Assembly (NCBI GenBank): GCA_003427395.1
Contig: BFEA01000505.1
Location: forward strand, 622,197 to 686,196
Direction: 5' to 3'
DNA from: Chara braunii
Taxonomy: Eukaryota > Streptophyta > Charophyceae > Charales > Characeae
DNA: 64,000 bases
Part shown: positions 33,663-44,176 of the stretch, in pieces
Layout of the letters: the number at the start of each line of letters is the position of its first letter
Position numbering within the stretch: the first letter of the stretch is position 1
Translations under genes and position numbers: made by a program
Notes under the pieces: model-generated
What the model was told of the DNA's origin: nothing
What the model saw: only the letters and a program-made list of their open reading frames with translations
Databases searched by the model: none

Positions 33663-34385
33663 CTAGCCAAGGTACCTGTCCTTTACACGTCTACGACAAT
33701 AGTAGATCAGATCAGCATGCCTCAGACAATCTATCCAGCAGGTAGCGTTGATCAGGTCTTTTAACGTCTCCTTGTTTGGGGGTCCCCACCTCACGCAGAT
33801 CACGTAGTACACCTCTCTAAATTGAGGCGCTAGTCCTAACCAGAGCGTGTACGACGTGTGGTTTACTGCTCTAGTCAGGCAGTCTATACTCCCGTAAGTT
33901 TGTTCCACGACAAACGTAAGAAGAACCAACCTCCAACTCTCTACCGGATCGTAGACTGAGCGCGGAGGCCTAATTACTACTCGGACGGTGTAGGGCATGT
34001 CTCCTGCAAAAATCATCAGTCGCCGTCTCACTATCGACTCCGCTAAGACTTTGTACCTCCATCAACCTCTGCTAACACCGGCAAGCGTCATCCCTATCTT
34101 TATATCTCGTGTTTTGTCAAACACAAGATGCCCTATTCCCTCCAGTCGTCGGGGAATATCGAATCTTTTATCCTCTGTAATCACCGTCCACAAGAAAACT
34201 CCCTCAACCAACCAAGTACCAAAACGTCGAACCGGCACACTAGCTATCTCCTCGAAGCGTACCGGAAGAGGTACATCGTACCCCACACCCGTCTCTCTTG
34301 GCCCTATCAGTTTTCTCGCTCTATAGGAATTTGAATCACGTGTCAAAACGTATGCCAACCATACATCCACATCACTCCTCATCAC
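33663..34385 (-). pseudogene. Accessory ORF 4, one internal stop, C-terminal half family D-like
   Basis: A single minus-strand frame of about 240 codons with one TGA at about 34060. The N-terminal half has VPVRRFGTWLVEGVFLW; the C-terminal half begins YTVRVVIRPPRSVYDP and has TSYTLWLGLA, which resembles the strand pattern of family D. It could be a fusion of an unrelated domain with a D domain. Function unknown. Confidence 0.45.
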
Positions 34386-34409
34386 GCTATCTGCCTCATC
34401 GAAGCAAGT

Positions 34410-34814
34410 GTTAATGTTCCTAGTCTCTCATCCGTGTCACCAACTCTATCATCTCATGCCATTTATATCTATATAAGTTTTTCCCTATGACAAGGGGACT
34501 CGGAATTCCCGTTAACACTCTGATCCCTGTATCCCAACTAACTACCCTGTATCCCAACTAACTACCTTTCCTTCATGTTGTAATCGTACCACCTCTTCTG
34601 CTACCAACCCATCAGCGGTCTTCCAAGCCTTCACACTCAACTCTCGTCTAGTACGGGTCGCAGGAATATAATTTTGCACGTCATACTCGTCCAGGCTAAT
34701 GAAGTGATATGTGAGAACGTACACTCGCCAAGGATCTACGCCTCCTCCTTGGATATAATCGTATGCGACGAGCTCGTATGGGAGAACCTCTCTCCTTGTC
34801 TTCTTCGACATCAT
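34410..34814 (-). pseudogene. Accessory ORF 3 (family A), broken by a 20-bp duplication
   Basis: 90 codons from an ATG, with LPYELVAYDY, WRVYVLTYHFISLDEYDV, NYIPATRTRREL and GKVVSWDTG, matching family A landmarks in the same order. An exact 20-bp tandem duplication (34526-34545 and 34546-34565) shifts the frame. Reading on in the next frame gives IRVLTGIPSP, the counterpart of ITIFGGLPKP in ORF 10, and the frame ends near 34410. Confidence 0.55.
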
Positions 34815-34962
34815 CGATTTCCTCTCTCGTAGGGCCTCATCCCTCGGTGAGTAGCTGATCCCAATAAACTCATCTAAAGGACATCACATGCCTTCCTATT
34901 TATAACCCCTACCATCTTCTCTAACTCTCTCCTTCCAGCTCGCGTACATTCATAGTCTTCGG

Positions 34963-36020
34963 TCAATAATCCCCGTCCGCGTCTACCATGTCCGCGTCTC
35001 CATCCCCATCTATCTCGTGTCCCCAAGGAATAGCCTCCTGTACCTCGGCCCGGAGGAGGCGTCCCCAACCGTCCTCCAGCTGCGTCTCTCCACCTACGCG
35101 GCCCTACTCCACTGTCTCTTGGTCGTCTATCGCCAAATCTCCCCGGCCCTGGTCCTGATCCCCCCAAGGCTCTATATCGTCGAAGGCCTCCCTATCATCG
35201 GCGTACCACCCAAGGTCCTCCCTCTCTGGGTATATCCGCTGATAGTGTTCCTCAACCTCCCAGATCGAAATAATCAGGGCAGGTCGGTCCTCGGGTGCCT
35301 CATTGAGGAGTCAGCATATGCCCTCCAGATAATTTGCAGGTCTCTGGTCTCTCTCTCTAGGGCTAACCAGAACTTTGGAGGTTAGTAGGGAAAGAAGGAC
35401 TCGGGGTCTGCGGCAGGTGCCAGAGCTCGTATGAACTCTACAAGCTGGAGCCCTCTCTCCCCAACAAAAGGCCCCGCGATGAATTGGGTGTAACTAATCC
35501 GATCTATGTCCGCTAGCCCTCTCCTCAATCCATCCAACTCGAGGCTAGCATGATAAGTCTCAGAAATGCGGGCCAGCCCCCAGAGCTCCTCTGCAACAAA
35601 CGCCGGGACCCTCACTCGCAGTCGCACACCGGGGAACGGAAAGGCCCCTCCGATCCGGAGGGTCGTCCTCACTACCCTAACTTGGCCATACAAGTCCTCG
35701 GCCTCCCCGCGAACGCTCTCAGCAGTCTCCGATAGGATGGTCCTCGCCCCTTGCTCGCCTCGCTAGTGATCATGGACTAACCCCTCATAATGGATCGTCG
35801 CCTCTACCGCGCGCAAGTAATAAATATGTCCTATGACCTCTATGCTTGTCGTGCCAGACACTCGCCACTGCTGGCTGTCCGACTTGAAGGTCTCAACCGC
35901 ATAGGACCACAAGTGCACGTCGGGCTCCAACGACGTCGATCTCCACCAGCTCTGAAGCCCAGATCCACGTCCAACCACACTCCTGGCCGGTAGATCGAGC
36001 TCTAGTATGTTGGGCGCCAC
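34963..36020 (-). pseudogene. Accessory ORF 2 (long family), about 350 codons with stops
   Basis: Parts 36020-35763 and 35693-35382 share one frame across a TAG and are followed, after a frameshift, by a segment with LIISIWEVEEHYQRIYPE and an acidic tail that ends at a TGA at 34963. The middle part (VRVPAFVAEELWGL, then GLQLVEFIRAL) parallels ORF 1's VILPSFVVDTVFRGI and RVQLIELIRSL. The same three-part plan in both indicates tandem duplication. Function unknown. Confidence 0.55.
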
Positions 36021-36250
36021 GGTCTAAGGAGGCCTAGGCCATCTAGCACTGTCGATCTGGAGCTCAACTTTGTCGACCTGCTCTATTATTGGGGCAAACC
36101 TCGCGCCTGACTATACTAACTACCGAGTCCACTCAATCACCACTCCCCACTCGTACTATCGTTGGGATAACTCTCTCATCAATAGCTCTCGGATCCAATC
36201 CTCCTCGCACTTGCCTTTACACACCGTCTCCTAGGCCCGGACGGCGACTC

Positions 36251-37242
36251 CTATCCTAGGAAAGCGTTGGTGACGTCAATCTCCTTCCCCGACTCGACAT
36301 CCTCGCTCTCGGAGCCAATCCAGCTACGCTCCCAGGCCTCCTCCTCGTCCTCTCTAATCCACCCGTCCTCGTCCGCCTCGTCCTCTATGCGGTACGGAGG
36401 GAGCCCTATCGCACGATAATATCGTGACAGCTGGTAATCATATATCAGAGGCCGAGCGTCCTCACTCCACCAGCTGCCCCTGTCCTCCGAGAAAAGCCTG
36501 CCTATATACGTAAAGTATTCAGGTCCAGCTCGAAGCCCCGGATCCAATACGTCTCACACGTACGAGGGCGGCGACACTCCCCTCTCGCGGTCGTCCCCTA
36601 AGGAGCGGATCAACTCTATCAGCTGAACCCTCTCGTCTCCCCAGCGAAGGCCCGCGGTCGCGAGGGAGTAGTATACGTAGGAAGTGTCGAGGCTCCCTCT
36701 GACAAAAAGCTCAAGCTCTTTGAATGCGAGGTAAGCCTCAACTAAACCTAATATCCCTCTGAAGACTGTGTCCACCACGAAACTAGGAAGAATTACTCTC
36801 AAACTGCTCCCTGAATGCGGGAAGAAGACGTCTCGTGCTATCAAGAGATCACCCGTGATAGCAAGGGGAGGTCGCCCGTGAAACAAGGTCAACGGGTCCT
36901 GCTCTTCGTCTGCCCGAAAAGCGTTAACCTCGTCCTGCAAGTACCGGCTCTACTGATAATCGAACTGGTCCCCAAGGTTACGAGACTCAAGGCAGCCTCT
37001 TTGGCCGCCTCCTCCCCTAAGTACAGGTAGACCCTCACTAGTCCACCTATCAGACCTCCCCTCTCTCCCCTCAGGTGCTCTCTGTGCGTCCACAGCCAAG
37101 CATCCGAGAATAAGAAGACAGACCTCCACCGGGACTGCTCGTCATGCCAATCAGTGGGTCGTCCGGGTAGTGTAAACTCTACCAGGCCCCCCTCTATGAG
37201 CTCTAGGGGCTCTATCTCCCACGCACGATCGACCTCGTACAC
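36251..37242 (-). pseudogene. Accessory ORF 1 (long family), about 330 codons with stops
   Basis: First ORF after the leader. Part one (36889-37242) starts MYEVDRAWEIEPLELIEGG; part two (36554-36940) follows after a one-base shift, with SLRVILPSFVVD and ERVQLIELIRSL; part three (36251-36547) is in the same frame as part two behind a TGA and ends in an acidic Glu/Asp-rich tail (WIREDEEEAWERSW). The organisation equals accessory ORF 2. No homology to Gag, Pol, envelope or a known enzyme is evident to me. Confidence 0.55.
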
Positions 37243-37334
37243 CTCAATGACCTCGGATTGCCAAATCCGATCTAGGTACTTATGCGTACAGAAGGGCTTA
37301 GAAGTGGGAACAGTTGAAACTAAAAAATCCTAGG

Positions 37335-37409
37335 AAAATTTCGACAGCGCTTCGCCTCCCCCCGTACGGATGGGGTTTGGGAGGCGATCCCTGAATAAAC
37401 GCTACCTGC
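37335..37409. promoter_or_regulatory. Leader hairpin repeat, copy 1
   Basis: AAAATTTCGACAGCGCTTCGC then CCCCCCGTACGGATGGGG and AATAAACGCT. Shares the C-run, G-run and flanking words with copies at 38151, 38326, 63172, 63380 and 63452. Can fold with the C-run pairing to the G-run. Confidence 0.65.
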
Positions 37410-38150
37410 CTATGTCCTAGACGGGCCCAGGGGTAGCCTAGACGTCTGAAGCGCAGAATTTCGAACTCGAATTGGGCCAACAAGCCCTATAGTCGAGTTC
37501 CCTCGAATATAAGGCGCGTGCACAATTCGAGGGTGTCTTGCCTACTACTCCTCGGACGCCCTCCCGGCCAACAAACCCTACCTACTAGCTGCGGACAAGA
37601 GAAAACGAGTTTCACTTGCTCTTTTCTCGATTTCTAAGCCATTTTGTTAAAATTTTGAGATTTAATTAATTTAAATTAACAAAAATAGTTTCCTATCAAG
37701 AAACACTCACTGGCGCACGCTCAACGCTTAGGGATACGCAAGGTAAAACCTAGCGAGTGACACAGTAAGTGCGTACCTCTTTTTAGATTTCACTTTTTAT
37801 TTGTTTCTAATTTATACCAAATAAATATATAGTAATAATTGTATTATAGTAGTATTATAGTAATAATTGTATTATAATACAATTATTAAGTATTGAAAAT
37901 TTCTCTTTCTGGTCTCACACCCTCAGAGAGGGCCCAGTAGGTTCGCTCGAACGTTGGTTACCCCATCTTCTATTCTTCTTCCTTCTCTAGGGAATTTTAT
38001 GGTATTTTCTTATTTTAATTTTTAAAAATATATATTTAATTAGGATACAGTCTCTTTTCTTATTTATGTGTATTAAGATCTAATATATCTATAAGTTTAC
38101 TGAGTTTGAAAACTTTTAGGGTTTAGGAACTAATTTTTGGGAATTTATCC

Positions 38151-38223
38151 AAATTTCAGCAGCATTTCGCCTCCCCCCGTTGGGATGGGGTTCGGCCAAA
38201 ACCCACAATAAACGCTGTCAGAA
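38151..38223. promoter_or_regulatory. Leader hairpin repeat, copy 2
   Basis: AAATTTCAGCAGCATTTCGC, then CCCCCCGTTGGGATGGGG and AATAAACGCTGTCAGAAG. Closest to copy 1 in the 3' part (AATAAACGCT) and to copies 4 and 5 in the 5' part (CAGCATTT). Confidence 0.7.
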
Positions 38224-38325
38224 GGGAAAAACAAGAGGAATAATGAAAAAATGGTAAACCGATTTTTAGTGGACTTTTTTTTCTTCAATAAATTAACAAA
38301 AATTCAGATAAAATAGGAATTTTGA

Positions 38326-38402
38326 AAATTTTTGGCAGCAGTTCCTCTGCCCCCGTGGGGATGGGGTTCGGGATAATTGTCCCTTAATCCGTTGCCAAAA
38401 GG
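38326..38402. promoter_or_regulatory. Leader hairpin repeat, copy 3
   Basis: TTTTTGGCAGCAGTTCC, then GCCCCCGTGGGGATGGGG, closing with CCGTTGCCAAAAG, so TTTTGGCA pairs with TGCCAAAA as an outer stem around the GC core. Confidence 0.7.
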
Positions 38403-38576
38403 AATATACGGAGCAATTTTAAACAATTAAATAAATATTATTTTAAATATTTTCCACTAATTTTAATCAATAAAATAAATAAAAATACCGAACGGTACAA
38501 AATTTATGGTATTTGTGGGCACCTTCTATGTTCTGGTTTTACTATAATTTTAGAGGTTGCTCTCGCTTCCTAAAGC

Positions 38577-38640
38577 CCTAATTAGGGTTTTGCCTAATTA
38601 GGGTTTCCCCTAATCAGGGTACTCCCAATTAGGGTTTTAG
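38577..38640. repeat. Four tandem AATTAGGGTTT-like units
   Basis: About 16-bp units carrying TAATTAGGGTTTT, TAATTAGGGTTTC, TAATCAGGGTACT and AATTAGGGTTTTA. They resemble plant telobox-like motifs (AGGGTTT) but are spaced, not a telomere. Confidence 0.7.
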
Positions 38641-39056
38641 GATCTTGCGCGCGCTCGCACGCTTACCACAAACCCCGTATCAACGTACAAAATTTTTCGC
38701 TAGATTCTACAAGGTTTATAGAAAAATCATATCTGACTACTTTTTTTTTGTTTCTTTCCCTTTTAATTTCAATAAAATCATAAAGAAATTTAAATTTCCG
38801 CTTTATTTTCTTTTCTTTTTCTTATCTGGTGGAGCTCGCCGTTTCTACAAATGACGCCCGTTTTCCCCGACTAAAGTCTCAAAATGTTGAAAAAAACATA
38901 TTGGACAACTTTGGTCCAAGGGGTTTTCCCCAGATTTCGCTCATATTTTTCGTAATAAATAAAAAAATAAAACGGGGAATTTCGAATTAGTAATTAAAAA
39001 AAAAAAAAAATCCCAAAAATTCAGCCATTAAAATTTACCGAAAAGGGTCTCAAAAT

Positions 39057-39080
39057 GTTCGTCTCTTCGAGGAGACGAAC
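39057..39080. repeat. Hairpin, 9-bp stem and 6-base loop
   Basis: GTTCGTCTC-TTCGAG-GAGACGAAC in the giant element's leader, perfect stem. Confidence 0.8.
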
Positions 39081-40797
39081 TTTGACCCCGATGCGGTTCG
39101 TGGCACTTGTACAAAAACGCACGGATCAGAAGATATTTCAAAAAAACTAAATAAAAAATTATCAAAAATAAAAACTAATCAAGAAAACAAGCTAACTAGT
39201 GTTTGACTAATCAGCCCGTGCACCCCCGTTGGTTGGGGAAGGCCGCGGTCTCACAATCTCTTCGGTTGAACTCTCGTGTTGCTGCTAGGAATCCGTTGAC
39301 TTTCTGCTCATCTGTGGGGCTAGGCGGCACGAGGCAACCGGCCGGGTAAACCGGCAGGTTCATCCGGCCGGTTTACCCGGCAGAAACTTTATCCGGAAAT
39401 CCGGATAAAAGATTTTTAGGGGCTGGAAATATTTTTTTTTTTGGGGGGGGGGCTTGAGGTGATTGCGCATCATGTCCCCTCCCTCTACAAATTTAGAAAA
39501 CCCAATTCTAAGCACTTTGAACTTTTTCCTGCATTGGGCCTGCAGGCCCTGCAATGGCAGCAATGGTGTAGCAGCTGTACTTAGCATGCTCAGTATTGCT
39601 AACTGCACGAGGTTCTCAACTTCACACTGTACTGCGGGCTCTGCAACTGCCAATTCCAGTGACTACACTGATTGAAGTCCATACAACTATGTTGCAGGTT
39701 TACTAAAACACCATGTTTCTTATAAGATGAAGTAAGAATGGGAGACGAGGAAGTCCCAAGAAATTGCAAGAATAGCTCGAAACACCACGTGGAAGTTGGT
39801 GGGACTCGAAAAACAACAGGTTCCTGAATCTGCGATTTAAAGTCGAATTCACAGGTTAATAGTAATACACATTGATTGAATAAGTGATTGAAATATGATT
39901 GATGGATTGACGCCACGGTGTTGATTGATTGCATGATTGAATGATTAATCGAGTGATGGATTGATGGATTGATGGATTGATGGATTGATGGATTAATGGG
40001 TTGATTGGACTTGATTTATTGTTTGGTTGATTAAGGTATGATAGATTCATTGTTTGATCATCAACTTTGACGAAGTTTGATGTCACTGGTTGATTGATTG
40101 TTTGGTTCATTGATTCCTTGATTGATTGATTGTCTGATTGATCGAATGATTGAATGATTGATTGATTGATTAATTGATTGATTGATTGGTTCATTGAAAA
40201 GAAGGTGGCCGGGCAAGGAAGAACGTGAATAGGAATGGGATGAGGACGACACAGACAACGAGCAAGAGGAGAGAAGAGGAGGCAGAGGGGTTATTGGAGG
40301 AGGAGGACGAAGAATAGAAGGTGAAGGCAGTGCCATCCATGGAGGCAGAGGTGGTGATAAAGGGGGATCAGCGGCGATGGACAAGGCGGAGGCGATGAAG
40401 GGGGAGGCCGCGACAACGGAGGGGGAGGCGGCGGCGATGAAGCGGGAGAACACGATAATGGAGGTGGAGGCGGACGCGAAGGTAGAGATGGGGAAGGGGA
40501 AGAAGGGCGACGAGGAGAAAGAAGAGAAGAACTCGGAGGAGGAAGATGAGAGAGGATGGGAAGGACGAGGAGAAAAAGGACGGGAATAAGAGAAGACGAA
40601 AAAGTAGACGAGGAGGACGATGAGCGCGATGAGGAAGAAGAAAAGGAGCTAGAAGGTGGAGCACGACGAACCCCAAGTTTCCCTCCAACCTTTTCCCTCT
40701 CGCACTATCTTTCCCCCCAACCATCTCGCCGACCCCTTTACCCCCTTTCCCCCCCCCCCAAAAAAAAAAATACCCCGCATCTCCCTATCTCCCCGAA

Positions 40798-40800
40798 TCG

Positions 40801-40873
<73 letters not shown>

Positions 40874-41035
40874 CCAATCAATCAATTAATCAATCAATCA
40901 ATCAATCGATCGATCGATCGATCAATCCAACCAATCAATCAATCAATCAATCAATCCAACGATCAAATCTTGATCGTTGGATTGATTGATTGATTGATTG
41001 ATTGGTGGGATTGATCGATCGATCAATCGATCGAT

Positions 41036-41121
<86 letters not shown>

Positions 41122-41174
41122 GATTGATCGATCTATCGATCGATTGATTGATTGATTGATCGATTGATTGATTC
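40798..41174. repeat. Palindrome 1: (CAAT)n / (ATTG)n, about 375 bp
   Basis: The left arm of CAAT units ends in CCAACGATCAA and the right arm starts TTGATCGTTGG, centred near 40971. Interruptions such as CAATCGATCGATCGATC are mirrored. It is able to form a cruciform. Confidence 0.85.
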
Positions 41175-41758
41175 GGTAAGTGATTGGAAAAAAAAAAAAA
41201 AAAAAATGGTCGGGCAAGGAGGAACATGAATAGGGATGAGGACGACTCAGAAAACGAGGAGCAGGAGGAGGAGAAGAGGAGGCGATGACCGATAACGAGG
41301 AGGAGGACGAAGAAGAGAAGGGGAAGGCGGTGGCGTCCATGGAGGCAGATAAGGTGATGAAGGGGGAGGCGACGGCAATGGACAAGGCAGAGGCAATGAA
41401 CGGGGAGGCCCCGGCGATGGAGGGGAAGGCCGCGACAATGGAGTCGGCGGCAATGAAGGGGGAGGCGGACACGAAGGCAGAGACGGGGAAGGGGAAGAAG
41501 GGCGACGAGAAGGAAGAAGACAAGAACTCGGAGGAGGGGAAGGACGAGAAGAAAAAGGACAGGAAGAAGAGCAAACGAAGAAGTAGACGAGGAGGACGAG
41601 GAGCACGACGAGGAAGAAGAATAAAAGGAGTTAGAAGAGAAGAAGGTGGAGCACGACGAGCCCCAAATTGCCCCCTAACCTTTTCTTTTTTTCCCCCATC
41701 TTTCCCCCCTACAATCTCACCGACCCCCTTACCCCCTTTCTCGCCCCCCAATCTCGCC

Positions 41759-41759
41759 G

Positions 41760-41842
<83 letters not shown>

Positions 41843-41983
41843 TAATTAATCAATCGATCGATCGATAGATCGATCCATCCAACCAATCAATCAATCAATC
41901 AATCAATCCAGCGATCAAGATCAAGAATCTTGATCACTGGGTTGATTGATTGATTGATTGTTGATGGATCCATCTATCGATCA

Positions 41984-42025
<42 letters not shown>

Positions 42026-42026
42026 C
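41759..42026. repeat. Palindrome 2: (CAAT)n / (ATTG)n
   Basis: Same design, centre GATCAAGATCAAGAATCTTGATC near 41929, followed by a 28-base A-run. Confidence 0.8.
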
Positions 42027-42566
42027 GAGTAAGTGATTGAAAAAAAAAAAAAAAAAAAAAAAAAAGGTGGTCGGGCAAGGAGGAATATGAATAGGAATGG
42101 GATGAGGACAACTCAGAAAACGAGGAGCAGGAGGAGGAGAGGAGGAGGCGGTGGTCGATAAGGAGGACGAGGACAAAGAAGACAAGGGGAAGGCGGTGGC
42201 GTCCATAGAGGCAGATGTGGTGATGAAGGGGGAAGCCGGTGGCGATGGACAAGGCGGAGTCGATGAAGGGGGAGGCCCCGACGATGGAGGGGGAGGCCGC
42301 GAGTCACGACGATGGAGGGGCAGGCCGCGACGATGGAGGGGGAGGCAAACGCGAAGGAAGAGATTAGGAAGGGGAAGATGGGCGACGAGGAGGAAAAAGA
42401 CAGGAGCTCGGAAGAGGGGAAGGAGGAGGAGAAAAAGGACGGGAAGAAAAGAAGACGAAGAAGTTGACGAGGAGGACGAGAAGCATGACGAGCCCCAAGT
42501 TCGCCCCCAACCTTTTTCCCTTTCCCCCCAACCTTTTCCGCTTTCCCCCCATCTTTCCCCCCAACC

Positions 42567-42630
<64 letters not shown>

Positions 42631-42645
42631 AGAGATCGATCAATC

Positions 42646-42678
<33 letters not shown>

Positions 42679-42749
42679 CAGCGATCAAAATTTTTGATCT
42701 TGATCGCTCGATTGATTGATTGATTGATTGGTTGGATTGATCGATCTCT

Positions 42750-42784
<35 letters not shown>

Positions 42785-42785
42785 G
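42567..42785. repeat. Palindrome 3: (CAAT)n / (ATTG)n
   Basis: Same design, centre AGCGATCAAAATTTTTGATC near 42695, followed by an A-run of about 40 bases. Confidence 0.8.
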
Positions 42786-42795
42786 TAACAGATTG

Positions 42796-42840
<45 letters not shown>

Positions 42841-43271
42841 TAGTCGGGGAAGGAGGAACATGAATAGGAAATGGAGAGGAGGAGCAGGACGAGGAGAGAA
42901 GCGGAAGGCGGTGGTGTCCATGGAGGCAGCGATGAAGGAGGAGGTGGCTGGGACAATGCAGGTGGCCCAATGGAGCCAGACTCAGCGTCGTCAGCGATGG
43001 AGGGGTATGCTGCGGCGAAGGCCGACACGATGAAGGAGGAGGAGCAGGAAGAAAAGGAGGACGAGAAAGGGGAGGAAAAGGGGGGGGAGGAGGACGAGGT
43101 GAACGAGGAGATGGACGAGGAAAAGGAGGAGGTAGAAGAGAGGGACGAAGAAAAAGATAAGGAGGACGACGAAGGAGAAGAGGGGGAGGATGATGACGAA
43201 GAAGAGGTGGACGCGGAGGATGACAAAAGGAAAAATGCGAGGAGGAGGACAACGACGACAAGGTGTATAAG

Positions 43272-43315
<44 letters not shown>

Positions 43316-44155
43316 TGTGTGTCTCTCTCTCTATGTGGACAGCGACTCTCTATCTCCCTCTCTCTCTCACACACAGAGCTAGTGGAGCAGTACACAAGTA
43401 GACGAAGACTCGGAAGAAGAAGAAGACTCGGAAGAAGAAGAAGAAGAAGAAGAAGAAGAGGAAAAAGAAGAACTTACCAGGAGGCGGCGATGCACATGCG
43501 TCTGAAGCGTTGTAGAGGTCATGGCATGACGGCCGTGGAGGCGGCGATGCACGCACGCACAAGCAGCATGACGACGATGCTGGCTGGCACGGCCACAGGC
43601 GGCAACGGGAGGGGTGTCAGGGCGGGGACCGTCGTCTCGCGGGCGCGCCGGGTGGTCTCCAGAGTCCAGACCCCGCACATTTCGAATTCAAAACGAGGCC
43701 CGATCTGCGCCATTGATCATCAATGATTGATGGTCCAGATCGGGCCTGTTTCCTTTTGAATTCTGTAGGGCCTACTCCAGTTCAGGTTTCGGGAATGGGG
43801 TCTCACGGTCGATCAAAACCCCCTACCGGAGCCTGATTTCCAAAAAAAGGTCCGCGCATATTTTGCGCAGGGCCCTGATTTTTTAATATCCGGTTTAATC
43901 CGGCCCTGTTTACCCGGCCGGGTGAACCGGATTAACCAGGGTTTGCCGGATATCTGGATGTGTCGCCCAGCTGTGGGGTTCTCTTCGTTCAGCTTGGTTC
44001 GCATTCTGAAACTTTGCGTTGACTCTCACATCGATAGGGTAACGGTTGTTTGTAGGGGAGGTGCACTTTTGTCTGACCATTGGAAAGTCCTGAAGCGCAG
44101 CAATTCAGCCAATGCCTACAAGAGGGTGCTTCTCTCCCAACCCGTGCAATCCCCA

Positions 44156-44172
44156 CCCCGGCAACGGCGCCA
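44156..44172 (-). promoter_or_regulatory. Primer-binding site, tRNA-Asp type
   Basis: The plus strand reads CCCCGGCAACGGCGCCA, the 3' end of plant tRNA-Asp including CCA; the minus strand is thus TGGCGCCGTTGCCGGGG, placed 4 bases after the end of the 5' LTR. This fixes the strand of the giant element and the LTR edge. The remaining proximal leader (43979-44155) has no coding frame. Confidence 0.9.
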
Positions 44173-44176
44173 AAGT

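Larger units (their letters stand above)
37243..39311 (-). other. Leader of the giant element (distal part), AT-rich
   Basis: Between the nested element at 39320 and accessory ORF 1. It contains three hairpin repeats (listed separately), a tandem AATTAGGGTTT block and a 9-bp hairpin at 39057. No convincing protein frame. Together with 43979-44155 this makes an untranslated leader of about 2.2 kb once the nested element is discounted. Confidence 0.6.
40189..43401 (+). repeat. Four repeated modules encoding Glu/Lys/Gly low-complexity frames
   Basis: Modules starting near 40189, 41186, 42037 and 42795 share the opening GGTCGGGCAAGGAGGAA or GGTAGTCGGGGAAGGAGGAA after an A-run, then GAATAGG, a GTCCATGGAGGCAG word, ATG-AAGGGGGAGGC minisatellite units and a CCCCC-rich close. 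Plus-strand frames at 41285-41845, 42151-42723 and 42871-43401 stay open only because the DNA is purine-rich (Glu, Lys, Gly, Ala, Met). I do not call them genes. (CT)n lies at 43274-43312 and (GAA)n at 43410-43460. Confidence 0.6.
39312..43978. mobile_element. Nested 4.65-kb TIR element (hAT-like) with 8-bp target duplication
   Basis: Exact duplication CTGTGGGG at 39312-39319 and 43971-43978. The element ends read CTAGGCGGCAC (left) and, reverse-complemented, CTGGGCGACAC (right). Subterminal repeats such as GCCGGGTAAACCGG and its inverse (39345-39385), and CCGGATA-AAAA-AT-AGGG-C, occur at both ends in mirrored order. The 8-bp duplication points to hAT. No transposase frame is seen; the interior is microsatellite palindromes and acidic low-complexity repeats, so it is non-autonomous. 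Confidence 0.75.

Noticed and set aside
34874-35167. Gly/Arg-rich minus-strand frame resembling an RGG protein
   Set aside because: It is a shifted reading of the acidic tail of accessory ORF 2; the other frame continues the paralogue match with ORF 1.
40798-42785. CAAT/ATTG repeats as a CRISPR array
   Set aside because: Pure tetranucleotide runs without spacers, in a eukaryotic transposon.
40377-43401. Glu/Lys-rich plus-strand frames and minus-strand Ser/Pro-rich frames as genes
   Set aside because: Both strands are open because the DNA is purine/pyrimidine-biased simple sequence; the repeats explain the frames better than coding does.
43502-43726. Plus-strand frame after the CT/GAA repeats as a small gene
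   Set aside because: It lies inside the nested TIR element, has no motif and no counterpart, and overlaps GC-rich subterminal DNA.
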